Below, piece by piece: positions 50,421 to 58,256 of a DNA stretch of 64,000 bases; the first letter of the stretch is position 1, and each line of letters begins with the position of its first letter. Source of the DNA: a virus; the IMG/VR virus record IMGVR_UViG_3300045974_000100, positions 1-64,000 of that record. One strand, given 5' to 3'. Both the position numbers and the translations under genes were made by a program. Below the pieces are notes generated by a model that worked only from the letters and a program-made list of their open reading frames with translations, did not search any database and was not told the origin of the DNA.

Positions 50421-50491
50421 ACTCGACCCTGATCACGGTTCTTGTCGTGGTCGCAGTAATCGCGTTAGTGATCTGGATCGTCAGACGCTGA
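50417..50491 (+). CDS. Single-TM mini-protein, 24 aa
   Basis: ATGA-coupled to the coiled-coil gene. The 24-codon frame encodes MNSTLITVL followed by a continuous hydrophobic stretch with a positive end (IWIVRR), a complete transmembrane helix with inside-positive C-terminus. It lies inside the same hairpin-flanked cassette. No own ribosome site is visible beyond coupling, so expression is uncertain. Possible roles include membrane anchoring or a mini-holin. Confidence 0.45.
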   Translation: MNSTLITVLVVVAVIALVIWIVRR

Positions 50492-50502
50492 TGTAGCGCC
50501 TT

Positions 50503-50534
50503 CGCCCCTGGTTCCTTCATTGGTTCCGGGGGCG
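50503..50534 (+). terminator. Hairpin before tail chaperone genes (copy 2)
   Basis: CGCCCCTGG at 50503-50511 pairs with CCGGGGGCG at 50526-50534 with one G-U pair. The following 50528-50547 repeats the element after the tail tube gene with 19 of 20 bases identical. It closes the cassette that holds the coiled-coil gene and mini-protein. Confidence 0.5.
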
Positions 50535-50590
50535 TCGTGCTGTCTGGAGTAGTGTCTGGCCTGTAGAACCGCTCACTACAGGAGGAAGCA

Positions 50591-50986
50591 ATGCCCCCAC
50601 GCGCCAAGTCGTTCTCATTCGAGGACTTCATCTCCAAGCCGATGCGCAACCGCACGTACACGATGGACTCCGGTGACAACAAGATCACGGTGAAGGTTCA
50701 GGCCATCGGGTCGAAGGCGTGGGAAGCGCTCATCGCCGAGCACCCGGCCCCCAAGGGTCAGAAGCAGGAACCCAACGAGGGCCCGACCCCATGGGACAAG
50801 GACACGTTCCCGGCCGCTCTCATCTCGGCGTGCGTTGTGGAACCGGCCATGACCGTGGAGCAGGCCCAGCAGGTATGGGATTCGGACAATTTCTCCCTCG
50901 GTGAGAAGCGGGACCTGTTCCAGGCGTGCATCGGCATCTGCCAGGACGGCCTCGATATCCCTCTTCAGAAGCCGGCTGCGGGCTGA
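50591..50986 (+). CDS. Tail assembly chaperone (G-type)
   Basis: The 131-aa product begins MPPRAKSFSFEDFISKPMR and is followed by a second frame and then the tape measure, the classic position of the lambda G equivalent. It has a beta/alpha first half and acidic helical second half. It helps the tape measure nucleate tail tube assembly and is not part of the virion. AGGAGG precedes the ATG by about 6 nt. Confidence 0.72.
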   Translation: MPPRAKSFSFEDFISKPMRNRTYTMDSGDNKITVKVQAIGSKAWEALIAEHPAPKGQKQEPNEGPTPWDKDTFPAALISACVVEPAMTVEQAQQVWDSDNFSLGEKRDLFQACIGICQDGLDIPLQKPAAG

Positions 50987-51005
50987 CCCCACCTTCTATC
51001 TGGAA

Positions 51006-51338
51006 ATGTCGTGGTGCACTGACCATGGCCTTCCGCATTCGGCGTTGTTTGAGTGGGAACAGGCAGACCGCGGCAAGTTGATCGCGTACCTCATGGAGTC
51101 GTCCTCCCGGTGCCAGACCTGTGGCACATCACCGTGGGAGTGGGACGAGATGACGAACAACCTCAACGCCCCGTATCTGCCTGTTCACACGACGTGTATG
51201 GGCTGCCAGATGCTCGAGCAGGCTCGGACGTCGAATGAGGAGTTGCCAGCGGGCACCCGCGTAGTGTTGGAACCGGCGGAAAAGGCTGCGGTGATCTTGG
51301 CTGAGAAGGATCGACGGATGGCCCAAGCCCGACGGTAG
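51006..51338 (+). CDS. Tail assembly chaperone extension (GT-type), probably by frameshift
   Basis: The frame overlaps the end of the chaperone gene in the +1 register. Its conserved part begins MSWCTDHGLPHSALFEW at the ATG at 51006, which lacks a ribosome site. Slippage at or near the weak UGAC stop at 50984-50987 would give about 248 aa. The CQTCG and CMGC pairs suggest a zinc-binding fold seen in this family. Upstream of 51006 the +1 frame stays open through the overlap, as expected for a fusion. Confidence 0.6.
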   Translation: MSWCTDHGLPHSALFEWEQADRGKLIAYLMESSSRCQTCGTSPWEWDEMTNNLNAPYLPVHTTCMGCQMLEQARTSNEELPAGTRVVLEPAEKAAVILAEKDRRMAQARR

Positions 51339-51347
51339 GAGGTTGGC

Positions 51348-54300
51348 GTGTTCGATCAGGACGTCACGACTACGTTCAATGCGGACATGTCGGGCTACTC
51401 GGCCTCTCTGCACCAAGCCATTGCCCTGTCCAACCAGTACGCCGACTCCGCGGACACGATGCTGGGGTCCCTCGGCAAGTTGAACATCGCGTCGTCTCTG
51501 CTGATCAAGTCGTTCGCGGGCCTGACGCAGTCGAACAAGATGGCCACATCCCAGGCCGCTGCCTACCAGCAGATGCTCGAGGGCGTCAGTGCGACGGCTT
51601 TGGCGGCCGGTCAGTCCATCACTGGGGTACAGAACGCCACGTTGAAGTTGGCCCGCTCGTACCCGATCGGTATGGGTCAGGCCGTCGCTCAGACCAAGCA
51701 GTTGCAGCAGTCCGGTGTGGTGACGGCTAAGGCGATCCAGCAGCTCGGTGTCGAGTTCACGAAGTTGGGTGCTGCCACTGGCACGTACGGCCCGGCGTTG
51801 GGTGACTCGTTCCTGCAGTTGACCCGGACGATGGGTAACTCGATCAACCAGGTCGGCAAACTGGGCGACTCGTTGACCTCGGTGACGGCCAAGTACGGCG
51901 CCAGCGCTGCCTCGGTGGTCCAGTTCTCCAAGGCCATCGCTCCGGTCGCGTCGATCGCCGGCATGACTCAAACCCAGGTCATGGGTATCTCCACCGCCTT
52001 CTCCCGGCTCGGTGATGACGGGTACCGCGCGGCAAACGCGTTCAACAAGATCGTCCTGGATATGACGCGGTCGATCACGTACGGCACCCCTGAGGTGAAG
52101 TCCTACGCTTCCGCGCTGAACATGACCACGGACCAGATGACCCGGTTGTTCAAGACCGATCCGTCGGCGTTCATCGTCAAGTTCACCAACACCATCAACA
52201 CCCAGGGTGTGAAGTCGATCAAGACCTTGGACCAGTTGGGCTTCGACGGCCTGAACACGTTCAAGGCGATCCAGACGTTGGCGAAGTCCGGGGACCTGCA
52301 GGCTGTCATCAACACGTCGGTGTCGTCGTTCGGTAACGGGTCGACGAACAAGGCCGCCGGCGAAGCCATGGGCGGGGTCAACGACAAACTGTCCAAGTTG
52401 CAAGAGAACATGAGCCAGACGGTCGCCGCTACCGGTAAGCCGTTCCTTGGCTACATGGGCAGCGTCTTGGATGTGGCGAACAGCCTGTCTGAGGCCGTCA
52501 ACAAGATCGCTACTTCTCCGCTGGCTCAGACGTTGCAGACGTGGGGTGCGGGTTTCAAGTTCGTCGCTACTGCCGCCATGCACCTGGTCACAGCGATGAC
52601 GTTGATCGGTATGGGCCGCGGCATCGGTATGAAGATCGGCGCCTCGGGTATGGCTGCGAACTTCATGAGCGGGTTCCGCAACCCTGAACTGGCCCGGTCC
52701 GGTGGCATGGTCTCCGGGATGGGCGGCATAGCTGCGATGCCTCTCATGGCATATCGCAATGCCGGCGGTGGTCCTGGTGTGTTCCGCATGGGTGGCCGGA
52801 TGGCGATGAACACCTCGTCGATGTTGATGATGGCCAACGCGAACATGATCAACGGCGGCTGGGGTAAGGGCTCTGTGGTGGGTGCGCAGCGGATGCGTGC
52901 TGCTGAAGATGTGGCGCACTACCAGCAGACCGGCATGTGGCCTGTGCGGCAGACCGCCGCCAACCCGGTCCTCACTCCGTACGCACCTGGCATGGCTCCG
53001 GCTGAGGGCGAAATCATCGGCGGTCAGAAGGTCACCAAGTGGCAGGCCGCTGAACTGCGGTTACGGCAGCAGGGTGTGGTGGCCAAAGAAGGCTTCATGG
53101 GTGAGCATTCGGTGCGGAACTTCGGCCGGGCGTTCGCCTACCAGGGTGCTGCTACCGGCATGGCTGGCGCTCGCATCGCTGGTTCGGGTCTCAAGGGCAT
53201 TGGTATGGCCGCTGGGATGCTCACTGGGTTGCCGCTTCCTGCGGTAGGTGCGGTGGCCGGTATCGGTGCTGCGGCCTATGTCGGGGACAAGTTGTACCGC
53301 GACGCCCAGCAGAAGGCCGCTGATATCCGTTCGATCGCCACTGCGCAGACGGTGAACACGGCGTTCAACAACTTCGCTGAGAAAGCCGGTACCGCCACCC
53401 GCAGCCTCACAAGCTTCTCCACGATCGTCACCGAATCGACGATGAAGTTGGCGAACCAGTCGACGACATGGTCACAGGCTGGAAAGCTGTCAGCTGCTCA
53501 GTTGTCCTCGGCTAAGCAACCGTCCTACAAGGCGTCCTACACGACTCCGAAGGGTGTGTACGGTTCGACCGACGTCGCCACCTGGATGGGGTTGATGTTG
53601 GGTCCGAACCCGACAGCTCCGGAAGTGTCCAAGGTCGGTCAGGACATTGCTGCGCGTACTGGTCAGGGCCCTGATGTGGCGCAGGCGGCGTTGGCGAAAC
53701 TGACGGGTCAAGGCACCGGCTACAGGGGTGTGGACCTTGGCTCTATGAGTGGGACGATCGGCCGGCTGGAAGGTAACCAGGGCCTGTCGACGAAGTTCTA
53801 CAAGCAGGTCGGTGAGTACGGGCGCAACGCTCAAGCCCAGGCGCAGCAGACCTACGGCGACAAGGCGTCCTCTGGGGTGGGCTTCTCTCAGGGCGCCCAG
53901 TTGTTGAAGTCGATCGTGGCTGCTGAGCGTGCCGGCAAGTTGGGTATCAACTCACGTAAGCAAGGTTTGGCGCAGGTCGCGGCGTTCATGGGGTTGGACA
54001 AGACCGGCCAGCAGCAGTTGCAGGACGCGTACCAGGAGTCTCGAGCGAACTTGGTCGTCGGCCAGGAAAGCAAGTACAACTTCTCCCTCGGCAACGTCCG
54101 GTCGGGTCTGTCGGGCACGTCCCGGTCGACGTTCGACGCGAACAAGGGCTACACCAGTCAGGGTGGCTATGCGGCTAACCCGGCGTCGTTCGCTGAACTG
54201 ACCTCGGATGCGAAGACGGCCATGTCGACGGTGGTGAACTTCGCCAACGTGTTCGGCAAGCAGGGCGCGAAGGTGTCCAACGCTATGGGCGCGATCGCCT

Positions 54301-56243
54301 CAGAGATGTACGGCCAGGATCGGATGGCTGTCCTGAATGGCTCTGGGTATGTTCCTGGCGCCCGGTCGTTCTCCCAGACGGGGTCGGCTTCGCAGCAGCG
54401 TGGCGCGGGTATCTACTCACAGAACCAGAAGTACGGGTTCGACGCGAAGATCAGCAAGTACGTTGAGGAACTCATGCTTCACCCGGACAACGCGGGTGCG
54501 GCCTATGGTGCGTCAACGTCCCAGGCCAAGCAGTTGTACAAGGCCGCTCCCACCGGCGGCACCAACGGCGCGATCGCCATGCTGTTGAACCAGACCCCGC
54601 AGTCCTCACCGTTGTATGGGGTTCTTCAGCAGGCCGCGTCGACGACGCAAGCGGTGCAGTCCACGAACCTCACAGCGTTGCCGACCCAGCAGTGGAAGTC
54701 AGCGATCAGCGCTTGGCATGGGGACACGCAGCAGCTAGCGAAGAACCCGGCCATGTCGGACCAGGGCGCGTTGGCATTGTTCGGTGCCGACAAGCAGGCC
54801 CAACAGCAGGCATTGCAGTCCTATTTGGGGTTCGCACAGCAGTGGTTGGCGGCTGAGGACCAAACCCATGTGGCGCTCGAGCGAGCCAATGAGGGTTACC
54901 ACATCAACGTGAAACGGTCGACGGATGCGTTCAACCGCAACCAGTTGGTCAACCAGCAGGCGTTCAACCGGTCGCTGCAACGGCAGGCGAAGGCGGCAGC
55001 GTTGGCGTTGGCTGAACCGTACACACGCATGCAGGCCGGGTTCGTCTCTGATGCGTCCGGTGCGATCCAGAACGTGAACGACAAGTCGAAGACGTACATG
55101 AACCAACTGGACCAGGTGAAGCAGCTCAAGAAGATGGGGCTGACGCAGAACGCAGTAGACCAGTTCTCGTTGGGCACTCAGGGCAACTGGCAGCAAACGT
55201 CGCAGGTGTTCAACGATCTGTCGCAGAACAAGAACTTCATTGCGCAGATGAACAAGGCCGCTCAGGCCGCTTTGGCTGCTGGTCACGCTGCGGTGGCGGA
55301 CAAGTCGAATGTTGCGGTGCAGCAGGCCACCCAGGACTACAAGATTTCGGTGGCGAACCAGCGCAAGGAGTTCAACATCGGTCTGGGGAACATGCGTCAG
55401 GATCTGGGGTTGCAGCAGCGGTACGCGTTGCAGGATCTGGCTCGTGCCGGCACCGAGTACGGGAACTCAGCCGCGGACATCAACAAGAAGTTCATCGCGA
55501 AGATCAGTGACCTGCCTGGGTATGCGAAGGCGAAGATGGGGCCGAACATCATTGGCCTGGTCAAGGACATGAAGGCGTCGTTTAAGTCGGCGTGGGCTGA
55601 CCAGTTCCGCGGCTTGCCGAACCCGTTGGATGGTGGCTCGTCGACGACTGGTGCGGTGGATGCGAACGGTGTGGCCACGGCGTGGAAGTCGATCGCTGGT
55701 GCCCGTGTGGACAGTGTGGGGACGCACAGCATCACGATCCACAAGAACGGCACGATCATGACGATCACTGGCCTGTCGACGATCCCGGCGGGTATCACCA
55801 AGGACAGCGTCATCAACGTGGGTGAAGTGTTGGGTACGTCCACGAAGTCGGCGTTGAAGGTGTCGGTGAAGCACACGGCCACCTCACAGCCCGCTTCCAC
55901 GTATGCGCCGCCTACGGCTCTTGGTGGTGTGACGATGATGCCGCAGATCCGTACGGTCGGTGAGGCTGATCCGGAGGCGATCATCCCGTTGAACCGTCGA
56001 GGCACGTCAGTCATTGCGGCGGCCATGAAGGACTACATGACGTTCAACGATTTGAAGTCGAACCAGACGGCAGGACATTCGATCGTTGTCCACAACACGT
56101 ACAACTACGACCACTCGACGGCGATCAATGGTCCGATCAGTGTCGTGTCGCAGGACCCGATGGACATGATGAAGAAGATGCAGGCCAAGAAGCAGTTGAC
56201 GGCGCTCACAAGCAAGCGAGGTGCGATGAGCAGTGGTGGATAA
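51348..56243 (+). CDS. Tape measure protein, 1631 aa
   Basis: A GTG start after AGGAGG. The protein has an N-terminal helical domain, TP901/PhageMin-tail-like repeats (AGQSITGVQNATLKLARS), hydrophobic segments near 404-428 and 615-645, then long coiled coils. It ends with the usual GEADPEAIIPLNRRG motif near residue 1530-1545. Its length sets tail length: at about 1.5 angstrom per residue a tail near 245 nm is expected, minus end domains. Host membrane penetration by the hydrophobic segments is known for related proteins. Confidence 0.93.
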   Translation: MFDQDVTTTFNADMSGYSASLHQAIALSNQYADSADTMLGSLGKLNIASSLLIKSFAGLTQSNKMATSQAAAYQQMLEGVSATALAAGQSITGVQNATLKLARSYPIGMGQAVAQTKQLQQSGVVTAKAIQQLGVEFTKLGAATGTYGPALGDSFLQLTRTMGNSINQVGKLGDSLTSVTAKYGASAASVVQFSKAIAPVASIAGMTQTQVMGISTAFSRLGDDGYRAANAFNKIVLDMTRSITYGTPEVKSYASALNMTTDQMTRLFKTDPSAFIVKFTNTINTQGVKSIKTLDQLGFDGLNTFKAIQTLAKSGDLQAVINTSVSSFGNGSTNKAAGEAMGGVNDKLSKLQENMSQTVAATGKPFLGYMGSVLDVANSLSEAVNKIATSPLAQTLQTWGAGFKFVATAAMHLVTAMTLIGMGRGIGMKIGASGMAANFMSGFRNPELARSGGMVSGMGGIAAMPLMAYRNAGGGPGVFRMGGRMAMNTSSMLMMANANMINGGWGKGSVVGAQRMRAAEDVAHYQQTGMWPVRQTAANPVLTPYAPGMAPAEGEIIGGQKVTKWQAAELRLRQQGVVAKEGFMGEHSVRNFGRAFAYQGAATGMAGARIAGSGLKGIGMAAGMLTGLPLPAVGAVAGIGAAAYVGDKLYRDAQQKAADIRSIATAQTVNTAFNNFAEKAGTATRSLTSFSTIVTESTMKLANQSTTWSQAGKLSAAQLSSAKQPSYKASYTTPKGVYGSTDVATWMGLMLGPNPTAPEVSKVGQDIAARTGQGPDVAQAALAKLTGQGTGYRGVDLGSMSGTIGRLEGNQGLSTKFYKQVGEYGRNAQAQAQQTYGDKASSGVGFSQGAQLLKSIVAAERAGKLGINSRKQGLAQVAAFMGLDKTGQQQLQDAYQESRANLVVGQESKYNFSLGNVRSGLSGTSRSTFDANKGYTSQGGYAANPASFAELTSDAKTAMSTVVNFANVFGKQGAKVSNAMGAIASEMYGQDRMAVLNGSGYVPGARSFSQTGSASQQRGAGIYSQNQKYGFDAKISKYVEELMLHPDNAGAAYGASTSQAKQLYKAAPTGGTNGAIAMLLNQTPQSSPLYGVLQQAASTTQAVQSTNLTALPTQQWKSAISAWHGDTQQLAKNPAMSDQGALALFGADKQAQQQALQSYLGFAQQWLAAEDQTHVALERANEGYHINVKRSTDAFNRNQLVNQQAFNRSLQRQAKAAALALAEPYTRMQAGFVSDASGAIQNVNDKSKTYMNQLDQVKQLKKMGLTQNAVDQFSLGTQGNWQQTSQVFNDLSQNKNFIAQMNKAAQAALAAGHAAVADKSNVAVQQATQDYKISVANQRKEFNIGLGNMRQDLGLQQRYALQDLARAGTEYGNSAADINKKFIAKISDLPGYAKAKMGPNIIGLVKDMKASFKSAWADQFRGLPNPLDGGSSTTGAVDANGVATAWKSIAGARVDSVGTHSITIHKNGTIMTITGLSTIPAGITKDSVINVGEVLGTSTKSALKVSVKHTATSQPASTYAPPTALGGVTMMPQIRTVGEADPEAIIPLNRRGTSVIAAAMKDYMTFNDLKSNQTAGHSIVVHNTYNYDHSTAINGPISVVSQDPMDMMKKMQAKKQLTALTSKRGAMSSGG

Positions 56244-56709
56244 CCTCACGTTGTCGTGTCGCATTTCCACGGCCCCTGGCACGTATGGGACGCCGATCGC
56301 TGGCATCTGGAACTACTCGTCATGGCTGCAACTCAATGACCGGATCCACTACACGGTGGAGAAGGAGTCGTTCGGGGACACGGCGGTGACGCACCAGAAG
56401 CAGGAGGTGACGTCGCCGTTCTTTGAGGGGTCGTTTACGGCGTTCAGCAAGCGGGCCAACATCCAGGTGCCGTTGAACGTGTATGTCAACGCCGCCACTC
56501 CTGCTGCGCTGAACACGTATCTTGATGCGTTGACGAACGCCTGCGACCAGCCGAACTTCTCGGTGGAGTTCCAGGACAGCGACAGTGACGAGTATTGGGA
56601 CTGCACGGCCAGTGATTACACGGTGTCGGCTCCGGTGGAGTTGCGGCATGCCCGGATGGCGTTGGTGAAGATCTCGCTGGTGCGGTTGCCCGGCGTGCGT
56701 CGCGTTTAG
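56233..56709 (+). CDS. Minor tail protein, distal-tail type, 158 aa
   Basis: A GTG start overlapping the tape measure by 11 nt. The beta-rich product (VDNLTLSCRISTAPGTYG) with a tube-domain-like pattern sits in the position of the distal tail protein. Two cysteines lie near the middle and end. It would join the tube to the tail tip. Assigned mainly by position. Confidence 0.6.
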   Translation: MVDNLTLSCRISTAPGTYGTPIAGIWNYSSWLQLNDRIHYTVEKESFGDTAVTHQKQEVTSPFFEGSFTAFSKRANIQVPLNVYVNAATPAALNTYLDALTNACDQPNFSVEFQDSDSDEYWDCTASDYTVSAPVELRHARMALVKISLVRLPGVRRV

Positions 56710-56717
56710 GAGACCTG

Positions 56718-57131
56718 ATGTCTGCGTTCACTCCGTCCGGGTCGAAGGACCTGCTCACGGCCTATTTCAAGCCGTCGACTCCGGTGAACATGTGGTTGAC
56801 GTTGTGCACGTATGTGCCCATCCCGCAGGACACCGGTGCGACGTTGTTGGAGCCGAAGTCTGCGAACGGGTTCGCTCGGGTGGCGTTGAACTTGGCGACG
56901 GCGAACTGGACGGTGGACTCCTCTGGCATGTTCGTCTCGAACACGAGCCTGATCTCGTTCGCCACCCCATCAGCCGCGTGGGGCCGTATCACCGGGTGGG
57001 CGCTTGTGGACAACGCCACCATCGGTGCCGGCAACGTGAAGGCCGCCGGTGAACTGATGCCTGCGCAGTGGATCAACGCCACCGACGTCGTGCAGATCAA
57101 GGCTGGCGTCCTTCGGGTCATGGTGTTGTAG
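56718..57131 (+). CDS. Tail-fibre-family beta protein, paralogue 2
   Basis: The 137-aa product shares the layout of the proteins at 19703 and 60709: a short helix with a TLCTYVPIPQDTG line, then repeated strands (FARVALNLATANWT, WGRITGWALVDN). It lies among minor tail genes, so it is probably a tail-tip component. The ATG follows AGGAGAC by 5 nt. Confidence 0.62.
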   Translation: MSAFTPSGSKDLLTAYFKPSTPVNMWLTLCTYVPIPQDTGATLLEPKSANGFARVALNLATANWTVDSSGMFVSNTSLISFATPSAAWGRITGWALVDNATIGAGNVKAAGELMPAQWINATDVVQIKAGVLRVMVL

Positions 57132-58256
57132 ATGAAGGATGCTGTTGATGGTGCTGCGGCGAAGGTTCCCACACCGATCACTGTGAATCTGACTCCTGGC
57201 CAGGTTGTTCTATGGACGGCTGGGAGCATGGCCCTCAAGCCAAGGCGACCGCTTGCGTCCATCCCGTCGATCTTGAACGAAACGGCGCTCACGTTCGGCC
57301 TCCCGGACTACATGCCAGTGAACGGTATGCCCACGCAGCCCCAAGACGGGGCCTTCCTGCGGGTCATCACGACGTTGAGCGCTTCTGCCACGCCCAGTAA
57401 CCCCAGTGGCTACACACCCGCTCCTGGCCTCGTCCCGGACCCTGGCTCGATCCAACTGGTCCACAACTTGCTGTTGCCGTGGGCGCACTGGCAGATGAAG
57501 GCCGCGAACTGGACAGATTCGACCCATACGCTCACCCCGGCAGGGCACAAGACGTCATTTGTCCCGAACCTCGTCGGCAACCGGACTGCGTCAGCGGCCT
57601 CCACCGGCTTCCAGTCCTACCCACGGATGGTGTTCGGGTGGGGTCGTGGCCGTGGCGGCAAGTTCACCAACGACTCGATCCTGTTCATCAACCCATACAC
57701 GTACTTGTCGACGGTGTCCCAGCCGTTCGTATCAGGGTCGATGACTGCGCTGATTTCGGTGTTCGCTGGGGAGAGTTACTCCGGCGACGTGCCCATCATG
57801 ATGATCAAAGACATCTCGGGCCGGTCCTGGACGGTGCGCCTGTCCTCAAGCAAGGTGTCCCTGGTGGACTCAGTGTGGTCCGGGGCCCGCATCGACATCC
57901 CCATCTCGCCGGCAGCTGCACAGGGACGCGACCCCATCATGGTGGGGCTGAGCGTGGGGTCGGAGATCTACTACTACGCCGACGAAACCAACCACCCGGC
58001 TTCTGTGACCAGGCCGATCGCATTGCTGTCGCTGTGGGACGGGAAGAACACCTACATGAACCGGATGCTTCTGGCCGGTGGCATCAGTGGTGTGAAGGAT
58101 CTGATCGTGGGCACCAACAGCGTCATCGACGATGACAACGGCCAGTTCTACGTCAACGATGTGATCGCCTATGACAAGTTCATGACGGGCGCGGAGTTGA
58201 AGATGCGCCTCCAACAGATCGGTGCGCTGAACGGGATGAACGCTAATGGGCAGTGA
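57132..58256 (+). CDS. Minor tail protein with lectin-like domain, 374 aa
   Basis: An ATG-started gene abutting its neighbour. The N-terminal third is beta-rich and Pro-rich. Residues about 145-365 look like a concanavalin/LamG-type jelly roll (SMTALISVFAGESYSGDVP, WTVRLSSSKVSLVDSVW, then AGGISGVKDLIVGTNSV) ending in YDKFMTGAELKMRLQQ. Such domains bind sugars on the cell surface. It overlaps the next gene by 11 nt. Confidence 0.65.
   Translation: MKDAVDGAAAKVPTPITVNLTPGQVVLWTAGSMALKPRRPLASIPSILNETALTFGLPDYMPVNGMPTQPQDGAFLRVITTLSASATPSNPSGYTPAPGLVPDPGSIQLVHNLLLPWAHWQMKAANWTDSTHTLTPAGHKTSFVPNLVGNRTASAASTGFQSYPRMVFGWGRGRGGKFTNDSILFINPYTYLSTVSQPFVSGSMTALISVFAGESYSGDVPIMMIKDISGRSWTVRLSSSKVSLVDSVWSGARIDIPISPAAAQGRDPIMVGLSVGSEIYYYADETNHPASVTRPIALLSLWDGKNTYMNRMLLAGGISGVKDLIVGTNSVIDDDNGQFYVNDVIAYDKFMTGAELKMRLQQIGALNGMNANGQ

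Noticed and set aside
51129-52919. Leftward open frame of 596 codons opposite the tape measure start
   Set aside because: Shadow frame with His/Arg-rich sequence covering two real coupled genes.
54906-54915. Second parS-like AACGTGAAAC in the tape measure gene
   Set aside because: Only one half resembles parS, the other half does not match, and it is explained by coding sequence.
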